Shown: positions 30,401 to 37,897 of the stretch, piece after piece
How positions within the stretch are numbered: position 1 is the first letter of the stretch
Layout of the letters: each line of letters begins with the position of its first letter
From: Kordia sp.
GTDB taxonomy: Bacteria > Bacteroidota > Bacteroidia > Flavobacteriales > Flavobacteriaceae
Assembly: GCF_022447245.1 (NCBI RefSeq)
Contig: NZ_JAKVBC010000005.1
Span: forward strand, 115,107-179,106
Length of the DNA stretch: 64,000 bases
Direction of reading: 5' to 3'
The notes under the pieces: model-generated
The model's input: only the letters and a program-made list of their open reading frames with translations
Databases searched by the model: none
Told to the model about the DNA's origin: nothing
Program-made: the position numbers and the translations under genes

Positions 30401-31522
30401 ATAAGTTTCTCAAAATCAGGAATGCTTTGCGAAGATGGACGTTGCAAAACATTCTCCGATAAAGCCAATGGATATGTTCGCGGAGAAGGAATTGGTGTGT
30501 TGATGGTCAAACGATTAAAAGACGCGATCAAAGATGGTGACAACATTTATGCAGTCGTAAAAGGAACCGCTGAAAATCACGGCGGACATGCCAACTCGTT
30601 AACGGCACCAAATCCTAAATCGCAAGCAGCAGTGATCAAAAGAGCTTTACAAGATGCAGAAATGGATTTCAGTCGCATAAGTTATGTAGAATGTCATGGA
30701 ACAGGAACTCCTTTGGGCGATCCTATCGAAATTGAAGGTTTAAAAATGGTAGCTTCCGAAACTACTTTAATAGCTTCCGAAAAACACGAATGTAAAATAG
30801 GAAGTATCAAATCCAATATAGGACACTTAGAATACGGAGCGGGTGTTGTAGGCTTGCTAAAAGTCATTCTTCAAATGAAGCATCAAAAAATTGCGAAAAC
30901 GTTGCATTGTGACGCCGTAAATCCATACATAAAATTGGAAGGAACTCCATTTAAAATTGCCCATCAATCCAGTGATTGGGAACAAACAACTTCGCAACCA
31001 CGTGTGGCAGGTGTAAGTAGTTTTGGATTTGGAGGTGTAAATGCACATATCATACTTGAAGAATACAATGCATATCCATTAGATATCGAAGACAAAGAAG
31101 TAGAAACAGCTCAAAAAATGGTCTTTGTAGTTTCTGCTAATGACACCATGGGGCTCAACAACTATGTAGCTAAATACAAAGAATTTATTCAAAAAGTCGA
31201 ACAAAATTCAGAAACCTTAGAACGTATAGCATACACCTTACAAACGGGACGCTCTGAAATGCCAGAACGCGTAGCTTTTGTTGCTGATTCTTTCAAAGAT
31301 TGGGAACATCAAATCGATGCATATCTTAATGAAAATGAAGTAAAAACTTCGGGGAAAGTATTTCGAAATTCAGTATATCAAAAAAAGAAAAAAGGAACAA
31401 AAGCTACCGATGATTCCCAACGAGAATACATCCAAAAACTAATCAAAGAAAACAACCACGAAAAAGTAGCAGAACTATGGACAGAAGGCGCTATAATTGA
31501 TTGGGAATTACTATACGAATAG
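27494..31522 (+). CDS. trans-AT polyketide synthase E (DH-KR-ACP-KS, no release domain)
   Basis: 1342 residues from ATG. The DH starts at once with the canonical HIIQGQKILPG (His30) and Asp197 in DPGMLD; then split KR (about 280-620; TGALGGVG near 394, Ser519/Tyr532, Asp in HCSGTNAD suggesting B-type); ACP (Ser683, GFDSILLS, no Trp flag); KS (about 775-1190; Cys933, His1068, His1111). The protein stops at DWELLYE, some 15 residues before the LPTYPFAKE...W motif that closes the post-KS linker in the sister genes. No ACP, condensation or thioesterase domain follows. The DH-KR-ACP completes KS-DH of gene D, giving two DHs in series. The terminal KS has no visible partner; a 250-base gap separates it from the HMG-synthase gene. 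The divergent KS and shorter linker set this gene apart from A-D. Confidence 0.94.
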   Translation: MSKFKSSNEAYPIGVFTSKFTGNELILADHIIQGQKILPGMAYLEISRAAVANSITLLEDEMIVLEDSVFVQAILVSQKRKVEAKVYPGSFGEFGVEVMTSQGVHFQTKALIKNKADIRKSAAITETLDLMQLQNECNQAGPTKAKFYENMRKREVFLGPSHQGIESIHIGKNTALVHLSLPDSSQRNMAMDPGMLDSIIQGGIALASNPEANVVPFAVKNTFVFGDLTDTMVAYIEKKEEGMDYTVSDEHGDVKVVIKGFQAREIEIAAQEEQLVYYKATWETSENVEEETDDITVIKGAKSYEELVQTTFAEVKKLIEKKITNHLIEVQIPEDKPSWKGIIGLLKTTTIEYPKLETKVTIANAVLETTFVETDFSNGTLQVWENGKTILITGALGGVGKLICQDIAEKSTNSSLILVGRSTLTNERKKFINSLTAKGVKATYISCDISNEQAVEDLIKKHTNINGIIHCSGTNADNLITKKTSKEIEQVLAPKVQGLNYLDEATSHLKLDYFITFSSIAGALGNAGQADYAAANAYMDAYMANRAQKVAAQQCYGKSISINWPLWESDGMQLDEETKKNLHEVFKIKPLPAQKGLEALQQIIQSTENQIVVLYGSKKNIKNLFNKPKKKKKVAQPATTNTNTDALQKEITQKVKEQVAAHLKRKIEQLDTTADWSEFGFDSILLSSFINKFNAEFNLNLLPTVLFEATSIDAFSEYLHENHLNTFEKTTALEKPQNIEPAQTQSEEIDDDDITSFARSFKQKYKNRNEYRDKDLAIVGMSCKIAGANNPEEFWEMLIGEKDMISEIPKDRWNWKDYPGISKWGSFVDDIAGFDPLFFGISPAEATYMSPEQRLMIQYVWECMEDAGYAPDELRGTNTGLFMGCGPSSYVHLLSSMPVEAYSATGMVPSVGPNRISFLMDWHGPSNPIDTACSSSLVALHRAMEAINLGHCDQAFIGGVNALLTPDVYISFSKSGMLCEDGRCKTFSDKANGYVRGEGIGVLMVKRLKDAIKDGDNIYAVVKGTAENHGGHANSLTAPNPKSQAAVIKRALQDAEMDFSRISYVECHGTGTPLGDPIEIEGLKMVASETTLIASEKHECKIGSIKSNIGHLEYGAGVVGLLKVILQMKHQKIAKTLHCDAVNPYIKLEGTPFKIAHQSSDWEQTTSQPRVAGVSSFGFGGVNAHIILEEYNAYPLDIEDKEVETAQKMVFVVSANDTMGLNNYVAKYKEFIQKVEQNSETLERIAYTLQTGRSEMPERVAFVADSFKDWEHQIDAYLNENEVKTSGKVFRNSVYQKKKKGTKATDDSQREYIQKLIKENNHEKVAELWTEGAIIDWELLYE

Positions 31523-31772
31523 AAGAAAACAACATGAAGTGGTTTAAACTTTTTGTTTTGTAACGAAAATTAGAGATTTTTTGGGCTAATGAAGCCTTTT
31601 TTGAGTAACATAGCCTTAGCTAAGTCAGGAAAAAAAGTCAAAATTAGGACGAAACAAGATCAATTTATAGTCATATAAAAAAAGTTTAAATCACTTCAAT
31701 ATAAACTAAAAATAACCAAAACAAAAAGAGAACTATTTAAAAAAATCTCTGACAAAATTAAATACCAAACAC

Positions 31773-33032
31773 ATGAAATTAGTTGGAATTGAAGCAATAA
31801 ACGTACATGCAGGATCAGCATGTTTAGACGTTAAAAAATTGGCAGAACATAGAAATCTGGACATGACTAGATTTGAAAATTTACTAATGAAAGAAAAAAC
31901 GGTTGCATTGCCGTATGAAGATCCTATTACCTATGGAGTCAACGCTGCGAAGCCTTTAATAGATGCATTGAGTACTGAAGAACGTGATCGTATTGAAATG
32001 GTGATTTCTTGTACAGAATCAGCGTTCGATTTTGGGAAATCCATGAGTACATATTTTCACGATTTATTAGGCTTGAATAGAAATTGCCGTTTATTCGAAT
32101 TAAAAAATGCATGTTACTCAGGAATCGCAGGTTTACAAACTGCAGTAAACTTCATTCTTTCGCAAACATCTCCAGGAGCAAAAGCATTGGTAATTGCTAC
32201 AGATGTTTCTCGATTTATGTTAGAAGAAGGTGGAAATGCTTTAACAGAAGATTGGTCATTTGCAGAACCAAGTGGAGGTGCAGGAAGTGTGGCTTTGCTT
32301 GTCAGTGATCAACCACATATTTTTCAAATTGATGTTGGCGCTACAGGATACTATGGATATGAAGTTATGGATACCTGTCGTCCAACAGCAGATGGCGATG
32401 CAGGAGATTCAGATTTATCATTACTATCCTACCTAGACTGTTGCGAAAATGCATATTTAGAATACGAAAAAAGAGTAGAAGGATGTGACTACAAAACAAC
32501 TTTTGATTACTTGGCTTTTCATGCACCATTTGGAGGTATGGTAAAAGGAGCACATCGAAATATCATGAGAAAACTTACCAAAACGAAGCCAAAAGAAGTT
32601 GAAGAAGATTTCCAACGCAGAGTAATGCCAGGGTTAGACTATTGTCAACGTGTGGCAAATATCATGGGAGCTACAGCTTTATTATCACTAGTAAGTACTA
32701 TTGCTAATGGAAACTTTGATACTCCAAAGCGTATAGGCGTATTTTCATATGGTTCGGGATGTTGTTCAGAATTCTTTAGTGGTGTTGTCAACAAAGAAGG
32801 TCAGGAGCGTTTGAAACAGTTCAACATCAAAGAAAAGTTAGACAATCGCTATGAAATGACGATGGAAGAATATGAGCAATTATTGGTAAACAGTAATGCT
32901 GTAAAATTTGGAACCCGAAACACAAAACTTGACGAAGATTTTATTCCGCAAGCAAGAAAAGCATTAGGAAAAGAAACTTTGTTCTTAAAAGAAATTAAAG
33001 AATTTCACAGAGAATACGAATGGATATCTTAA
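31773..33032 (+). CDS. HMG-CoA synthase-like enzyme of the beta-branching cassette
   Basis: A PksG/HCS-type enzyme that adds the acetyl carbanion from a donor ACP to the beta-keto group of an ACP-bound chain, giving an HMG-like intermediate. The 419 residues match the family length. The three catalytic residues are visible: Glu82 in CTESAFDFGKS, Cys114 in NACYSG, and His250 in FHAPFGG. It starts the run of trans-acting genes and overlaps the downstream ECH1 by 13 bases, so the two are probably co-translated. Together with ECH1, ECH2, the free ACP and the Ser-type KS nearby it makes a complete beta-branching cassette. Its targets should be the Trp-flagged ACPs of genes A, B and C/D. A housekeeping mevalonate HMG-CoA synthase is possible by fold but unlikely here. 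Confidence 0.95.
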   Translation: MKLVGIEAINVHAGSACLDVKKLAEHRNLDMTRFENLLMKEKTVALPYEDPITYGVNAAKPLIDALSTEERDRIEMVISCTESAFDFGKSMSTYFHDLLGLNRNCRLFELKNACYSGIAGLQTAVNFILSQTSPGAKALVIATDVSRFMLEEGGNALTEDWSFAEPSGGAGSVALLVSDQPHIFQIDVGATGYYGYEVMDTCRPTADGDAGDSDLSLLSYLDCCENAYLEYEKRVEGCDYKTTFDYLAFHAPFGGMVKGAHRNIMRKLTKTKPKEVEEDFQRRVMPGLDYCQRVANIMGATALLSLVSTIANGNFDTPKRIGVFSYGSGCCSEFFSGVVNKEGQERLKQFNIKEKLDNRYEMTMEEYEQLLVNSNAVKFGTRNTKLDEDFIPQARKALGKETLFLKEIKEFHREYEWIS

Positions 33033-33790
33033 ACACAACAACATACGAAACATTACAAGTAAAACTTAAGGATGAGATCTGTTTCATACAGATCTATCGT
33101 CCTGAGGAAAACAATACGATTAATGAGCGTTTGATCGAAGAGTTTAAAACAGTACTGGAAATTTGTGAAACTGCCGCCAAAATAGTAGTCGTAGAGGGAT
33201 TGCCAGAAGTATTTTGTTTTGGAGCTGATTTCAAAGCAATCAATGAAAACACAAGCAACCAAGAAGAAACTCCAGAACCTTTATATGATGTGTGGCTTCA
33301 ATTAGCTACAGGATCGTTTGTTTCCATTGCACATGTGCGAGGAAAAGCAAATGCCGGTGGAGTTGGTTTTGTAGCTGCCTGTGATATTGTTTTATGTGAA
33401 GAAAAAGCCGTATTCAGTCTGTCAGAACTTTTATTTGGGTTAATGCCTGCATGCGTCTTACCTTTTCTTGTAAGAAGAATGGGATTTGCCAAAGCAAACT
33501 ATCTCACCATGATGACGCAGCCAGTTTCAGCAAAACTTGCACTAGAATGGGGATTGGCAGATGCCTGTGAAGAAAACTCTAAAAACTTATTACGAAAGCA
33601 TTTATTACGCCTCCACAGATTGAACAAAGCAGGTGTGGCTCGCTATAAAAAGTATATGAACAAACTCGATTCATTACCAGAAAAAGCGAAAGCAGACGCC
33701 ATAGCAGCCAATATAGAAGTGTTTTCAGATGAAGAAAATGTAAATAAAATCAAACGGTTTGTCACGACAGGGCAATTTCCGTGGGAATAA
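33020..33790 (+). CDS. enoyl-CoA hydratase/isomerase, ECH1 (dehydratase, PksH type)
   Basis: A 256-residue crotonase-fold protein expected to dehydrate the HMG-ACP intermediate to 3-methylglutaconyl-ACP. The sequence has the oxyanion loop GKANAGGVGF, then LSELLFGLMPACVLPFL, a stretch I recognise as typical of PksH-type ECH1 enzymes; its Glu lies where the catalytic acid is expected. ATG 33020 overlaps the HMG-synthase gene by 13 bases. The next gene is ECH2, giving the usual HCS-ECH1-ECH2 order. ECH1 has no intact in-line copy in the visible PKS, so all three predicted beta-branching modules should depend on this protein. Confidence 0.92.
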   Translation: MDILNTTTYETLQVKLKDEICFIQIYRPEENNTINERLIEEFKTVLEICETAAKIVVVEGLPEVFCFGADFKAINENTSNQEETPEPLYDVWLQLATGSFVSIAHVRGKANAGGVGFVAACDIVLCEEKAVFSLSELLFGLMPACVLPFLVRRMGFAKANYLTMMTQPVSAKLALEWGLADACEENSKNLLRKHLLRLHRLNKAGVARYKKYMNKLDSLPEKAKADAIAANIEVFSDEENVNKIKRFVTTGQFPWE

Positions 33791-33800
33791 AAATTAGTAT

Positions 33801-34547
33801 ATGGATTCGGTAGTAGAACTTGCAGAAATAAATGTTGACATCATTCAAATAAAAATGCAGGATAAAGAAAGTAAAAACACATTTTCTCAGGCATTGACGG
33901 ATGAACTTATCAAAGCATATCAATACATAGAAAAGCAACAAAAATACAAAGCAGTAATTCTCACAGGTTATGATACCTACTTTGCCAGTGGCGGTACACA
34001 AAATCAATTAATGACGCTTTCGGAAGGAAATTCAAAATTTACAGATTTTGATTTATATAGTTTATCACTCAACTGTCCAATTCCTGTCATAGCAGCCATG
34101 CAAGGTCATGGAATTGGTGGAGGATTTGCCATGGGATTGTTTGCAGATTTTGTGATACTCAGTAAAGAAAGTATTTATACAACAAACTTTATGAAATACG
34201 GTTTCACGCCAGGGATGGGAGCAACCTATATTTTACCTCAAAAACTAGGAATCGTCTTAGCTGAAGAAATGTTGTTAACAGCAAGGAACTATCGTGGCGA
34301 AGAACTCAAAAACCGTGGAATTCCTTTTACAGTTTTACCACGTGAAGAAGTAATGAATCATGCGTATGAACTGGCTAAAAGCTTGGCAGAAAAACCACGT
34401 GTGTCTTTAATAGCACTAAAAGATCACTTAGTGAAAGAGATGAGAAACGAATTGCCAAAAATTATTCAACAAGAAGTAAAAATGCACGAAATTACTTTTG
34501 GGCAACCAGAAGTGAGAGAACGCATCAAAACACTTTTTGGACAATAA
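33801..34547 (+). CDS. enoyl-CoA hydratase/isomerase, ECH2 (decarboxylase, PksI type)
   Basis: A 248-residue crotonase-fold protein expected to decarboxylate 3-methylglutaconyl-ACP, leaving the beta-methyl branch. It shares GYDTYFASGG, AAMQGHGIGGG and YGFTPGMGATYI with the ECH domains inside PKS genes A and B, so it is of the same PksI type. It begins 10 bases after ECH1. A free-standing copy alongside in-line copies is partly redundant; it may serve the KS-DH*-ACP / ACP step shared by genes C and D, which has no in-line ECH. Confidence 0.92.
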   Translation: MDSVVELAEINVDIIQIKMQDKESKNTFSQALTDELIKAYQYIEKQQKYKAVILTGYDTYFASGGTQNQLMTLSEGNSKFTDFDLYSLSLNCPIPVIAAMQGHGIGGGFAMGLFADFVILSKESIYTTNFMKYGFTPGMGATYILPQKLGIVLAEEMLLTARNYRGEELKNRGIPFTVLPREEVMNHAYELAKSLAEKPRVSLIALKDHLVKEMRNELPKIIQQEVKMHEITFGQPEVRERIKTLFGQ

Positions 34548-34552
34548 TCTGT

Positions 34553-35536
34553 TTGAAAAAGAAAACGTACCTAATGAATTTAAAAAAAGTTTTTCTGTTT
34601 TCTGGACAAGGTTCTCAGTATTACGGAATGGGAAAAGAATTATATGAAAATAACAAAATCTTTAATTTTGGGATGAATGAGTGTAGTGAAATCGTATCTG
34701 CAGCTATAGGAAAATCACTGATTGAAATGCTATATGATCCAGCAAAAAAAGGACAACCTTTTGATCAACTCTTGTATACAAATCCAGCATTAATTAGTGT
34801 ACAATACAGTCTTTATCGTATGTTACAAGATATGAATATTCATCCAGAATATTTTATGGGATATAGTTTAGGTGAAATTACTTCGTGCATTGCTTCTGAA
34901 ATGTTATCACTAGAAAATGGTTTGAACCTTTCTGTAACCATCGCAAAAATGGTGGAAGAAAAAACACCAAAAGCAGCAATGTTAGCAATTATGTCTGGAA
35001 AAGAAATCATTGTTCAAAATCCAGATATATTTTCTGCCTTTTGGTTGATAGCAACTAACTTTTCAGAAAGCTTTGTCGTATGTGGTTTGCCCAAAGACAT
35101 TCAAACATTGCAAAAATCATTACAGCATGAAGGTATAGTATCACAACAATTACCTGTTACTAACGGATTTCACACACCATTAATTGATGCTGTTGAAAAC
35201 GATCTCAAAGCAGAAATACAAAAAATACAGCTTTCAAAAGGAAAAATTCCAATAATTTCATCCAAAGACGCACGTATCAAAAACGAAGTCTCTCACAATG
35301 ATTTTTGGGATGTTTTACGATATTCTGTCAATTTTGAAAATGCAGTACATACGATAACCAATCAACATGATTGTGTCTTTATAGATTTAGGACCAAGTGG
35401 TTCGTTGGCAACTTCAGTCAAATACATACTAGATGCCGATTCAAAATCAATTCCATTACAACTCATAAATCAATACGGTAAAAATTTACAAACACTTGAA
35501 AAATTTACAGAGGCTTTTCACAAGTACAACAATTGA
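34553..35536 (+). CDS. trans-acting acyltransferase homologue, probable acyl hydrolase
   Basis: An acyltransferase-fold protein (327 residues from TTG 34553; ATG 34574, giving 320, is at least as likely because the conserved FLFSGQGSQ follows directly). Nucleophile Ser105 (TTG numbering) lies in MGYSLGE, with Tyr in place of the usual His, and catalytic His207 in NGFHTPL. The Arg that grips the malonyl carboxylate in FabD-type enzymes (Arg112 in the second acyltransferase at 37898) is Ile130 here. Without it malonyl transfer is unlikely. The pattern fits the PedC-like acyl hydrolases that trans-AT clusters use to clear stalled acyl chains from ACPs. That role is inferred; transfer of another starter acyl group is possible. 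Confidence 0.85.
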   Translation: MKKKTYLMNLKKVFLFSGQGSQYYGMGKELYENNKIFNFGMNECSEIVSAAIGKSLIEMLYDPAKKGQPFDQLLYTNPALISVQYSLYRMLQDMNIHPEYFMGYSLGEITSCIASEMLSLENGLNLSVTIAKMVEEKTPKAAMLAIMSGKEIIVQNPDIFSAFWLIATNFSESFVVCGLPKDIQTLQKSLQHEGIVSQQLPVTNGFHTPLIDAVENDLKAEIQKIQLSKGKIPIISSKDARIKNEVSHNDFWDVLRYSVNFENAVHTITNQHDCVFIDLGPSGSLATSVKYILDADSKSIPLQLINQYGKNLQTLEKFTEAFHKYNN

Positions 35537-35572
35537 GTTGATCAAAACAAATGAAGAACGAAAAAATGACCT

Positions 35573-36280
35573 ATGCATAAAAGAACTTTAGATGTTCAAC
35601 AAGAAGGATTAGAGCCACAAGTAGTCATATTGAGAGTGTCTAATATGTTTGTGATTAATTACAATTACTTAGTAATCGATCATATACATAGTGAATCTAT
35701 CCTTGTAGATCCTGCGTGGGATTTAGGAAAAATACAACTGGCACTAGATGTGAGTAATACCACGCTAAAAGGAATTCTGCTCACGCATTCGCACTTTGAT
35801 CATATACAATTAGCAAAACCTTTAGCTGAAAAATACAACTGTCCTATATGGATGTCAAGAGAAGAAGTAGCCATTTCTGGGTATGAAGCGGCACAATTAC
35901 AACCCATAGATGAAGAATCTTTTAGAGTGGGTTCGTTAAAAATAGTTCCGTTACTAACACCAGGTCATACACAAGGAAGCATGTGCTATTTAATCGGTAA
36001 TAACCTTTTTACGGGTGACACACTTTTTATAGAAGGTTGTGGACTATGTCCCAATCAAGAAGCGGCTTATAATATGTTTGAAAGTTTGGAAAAAATCAAA
36101 CAATATGTTAAAAAAACAACTCGAATCTATCCAGGGCACAAATATGCGCGTTCCCCTGGAGAACCTTTTGCAGATGTGTTACAAAACAATATCTATTTGC
36201 AATTTTCAAAAAAGGAAGATTTTGCTTCATATCGATTGCGAAAAGGGCAGAAATACTCAAAATTCTTTGAATTTTATTAA
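35573..36280 (+). CDS. MBL-fold metallo-hydrolase (PksB-like)
   Basis: A 235-residue metallo-beta-lactamase-fold hydrolase of the glyoxalase II group. Metal ligands are visible in THSHFDH (His72, His74, Asp76, His77), PGHTQGS, GDTLF and PGHKY. Such proteins recur in trans-AT clusters (PksB of the bacillaene locus) and are thought to hydrolyse thioesters, either as editing enzymes or in chain release. Since no thioesterase domain is visible in this PKS, it is a candidate release enzyme, but that is speculation. It lies 36 bases after the acyl hydrolase and 46 bases before the donor ACP, within the co-directional run. Confidence 0.88.
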   Translation: MHKRTLDVQQEGLEPQVVILRVSNMFVINYNYLVIDHIHSESILVDPAWDLGKIQLALDVSNTTLKGILLTHSHFDHIQLAKPLAEKYNCPIWMSREEVAISGYEAAQLQPIDEESFRVGSLKIVPLLTPGHTQGSMCYLIGNNLFTGDTLFIEGCGLCPNQEAAYNMFESLEKIKQYVKKTTRIYPGHKYARSPGEPFADVLQNNIYLQFSKKEDFASYRLRKGQKYSKFFEFY

Positions 36281-36326
36281 AAATAAAACCAAAATAAACT
36301 TTAACAATTAACTTAAAAATCAAATT

Positions 36327-36572
36327 ATGTCAAGAGAAGAAGTATACGACATCGTACAAGAAACAATTATGGATGTAATTCCAGATGTAGAAAAAGAAGA
36401 CATCGCTATCGAAAAACAATTAAAAGATATAGGAGCAAACTCTATTGATAGAATGGAGATTGTAACCATGTCAATGCGTGAATTGAATGTAAAAATTCCT
36501 TTAATGAGTTTTGCAGGTGTAAACAATATCGAAGGTTTGGTAAATGTATTACATGAAAATGTAAACAATTAA
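36327..36572 (+). CDS. free-standing acyl carrier protein, donor ACP (AcpK type)
   Basis: An 81-residue single ACP with Ser39 in GANSIDRMEI, a pattern resembling AcpK/CurB-type donor ACPs rather than chain-bearing ACPs. It lacks the Trp flag. In the beta-branching pathway it carries malonyl, which the Ser-type KS encoded next (26 bases away) decarboxylates to acetyl; the HMG-synthase-like enzyme then uses the acetyl-ACP. Adjacency of AcpK and the decarboxylating KS is the standard layout. The protein is strongly acidic at both ends, as usual for ACPs. Confidence 0.93.
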   Translation: MSREEVYDIVQETIMDVIPDVEKEDIAIEKQLKDIGANSIDRMEIVTMSMRELNVKIPLMSFAGVNNIEGLVNVLHENVNN

Positions 36573-36597
36573 AAAATCGCTAAAAAATAGACTTTAA

Positions 36598-37875
36598 ATG
36601 TTACTAAACCAAGGAATCGGAATTACAGGAATGGGCATTGTCTCTTCAATTGGAGACAATATCACTACTTTTACACATTCTTTACAACAAGGAATCTCAG
36701 GGATACAAACAAAGGAAGCTATTACAAAACCTCCATTGTCAGTTACGATTGCTGCTGAAATTCGAAATTTTTCTTTTGTAGAAAAATTGAAAAATATTCC
36801 GAATGTCCCTGAAGAAAAGTTTAAAAAAGCGAAGCGATTAGGACAACGCGCTCCTTTTGTAATTCAGATGACAATTTTGGCAGCATTGCAAGCATGGACG
36901 CAAGCAAAATTATTCGAAAACACAGTAGCTTCAGATCGGATAGGTTTGGTTGTAGCTGGACAAAATAGTACACAAAACTATCAATATAACCTATTATCAC
37001 AATTCGTAGACAATCCCGAATATCTTTCACCAAGATATGCACTCGAATTCTTAGAAACCAATCAAGTCGGTGTGCTTAGTGAATTGTTTGAAATTGAAGG
37101 TGAAGGTGTTGCTGTGGGTGGAGCTTCTGCTACAGGAAATGTTGGCATCATCAAAGGTCACCAATTATTAGCATTGGGAATTGTTGATGTTTGCTTAGTC
37201 GTAGGAGTTCCTGCCGATTTATCTCCATTAGATATACAAGGATTTATCAATATTGGTGCAATGGGCGGAAAAACATATAACGATCAGCCTTCATTGGCTT
37301 GTAGGCCTTTTGATAAAAAACATGAAGGTTTTATTTACGGACAAGCAAGTACAAGTGTGATCTTAGAAAACCAAAAAAGTGCTGATCAAAGAGTTGTTGC
37401 CTCATTAGCAAAGGTGAGTGGCTATGGCTATAATTTAGACAAAAACAGTTCAGCCAATCCAAATCTAACTGGAGAAGAGAAGGCTATGAAAACAGCCATG
37501 CAAAACGCAGAAATTAGCACAAGTGACGTTAACTATATCAATACACACGGTAGTTCCTCACCTTTAGGCGATCAAACTGAAGCCGAAGCAATATTTAATA
37601 TTTTTAAGAATCATACTGACACAGTATATCTAAATGCCACAAAAGGGCTTACAGGACATTGTTTATATACAGCAGGAATGGTAGAAATTATTGCTACTGT
37701 TATACAAATGAAACACGGCTTTCTGCATCCTAACAGGAATCTAAAGAATCCTATTCATAACGAATTACAGTTTTGTGGAAAAGTTGCTACAAAATACACA
37801 ATACAAAACGCCTTGTGCAATTCTTTTGGATTTGGAGGTATCAATACAGCTATCGTATTGGAAAACATAGACTAA
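36598..37875 (+). CDS. Ser-type ketosynthase homologue, malonyl-ACP decarboxylase (PksF type)
   Basis: A 425-residue thiolase-fold KS. The active-site Cys is replaced by Ser177 in GGASATGN, while the two His motifs (NTHGSSSPLGD and KGLTGHCLYTAG) remain. This is the signature of decarboxylating KS proteins of beta-branching cassettes: they turn malonyl-AcpK into acetyl-AcpK without condensation. The gene lies directly after the donor ACP, as in other HCS cassettes. With HMG synthase, ECH1, ECH2 and AcpK the set of five is complete within about 6 kb. Confidence 0.92.
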   Translation: MLLNQGIGITGMGIVSSIGDNITTFTHSLQQGISGIQTKEAITKPPLSVTIAAEIRNFSFVEKLKNIPNVPEEKFKKAKRLGQRAPFVIQMTILAALQAWTQAKLFENTVASDRIGLVVAGQNSTQNYQYNLLSQFVDNPEYLSPRYALEFLETNQVGVLSELFEIEGEGVAVGGASATGNVGIIKGHQLLALGIVDVCLVVGVPADLSPLDIQGFINIGAMGGKTYNDQPSLACRPFDKKHEGFIYGQASTSVILENQKSADQRVVASLAKVSGYGYNLDKNSSANPNLTGEEKAMKTAMQNAEISTSDVNYINTHGSSSPLGDQTEAEAIFNIFKNHTDTVYLNATKGLTGHCLYTAGMVEIIATVIQMKHGFLHPNRNLKNPIHNELQFCGKVATKYTIQNALCNSFGFGGINTAIVLENID

Positions 37876-37897
37876 ATAATCAACTAAAAAAATAACA

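Noticed and set aside
431..31048. Many minus-strand open frames of 60-160 codons inside the PKS genes
   Set aside because: They lie wholly antisense to well-supported PKS domains, have Ser/Cys-rich low-quality composition, and show no family motif.
1..31522. Acyltransferase or non-ribosomal peptide synthetase domains within the megasynthases
   Set aside because: No GHSxG acyltransferase motif and no condensation or adenylation core motifs occur in these five proteins; KS is followed by linker, then DH, KR or ACP.
31533..31562. Nine-codon frame starting MKWFKLF just after gene E
   Set aside because: Too short to support; no ribosome site or homology visible.
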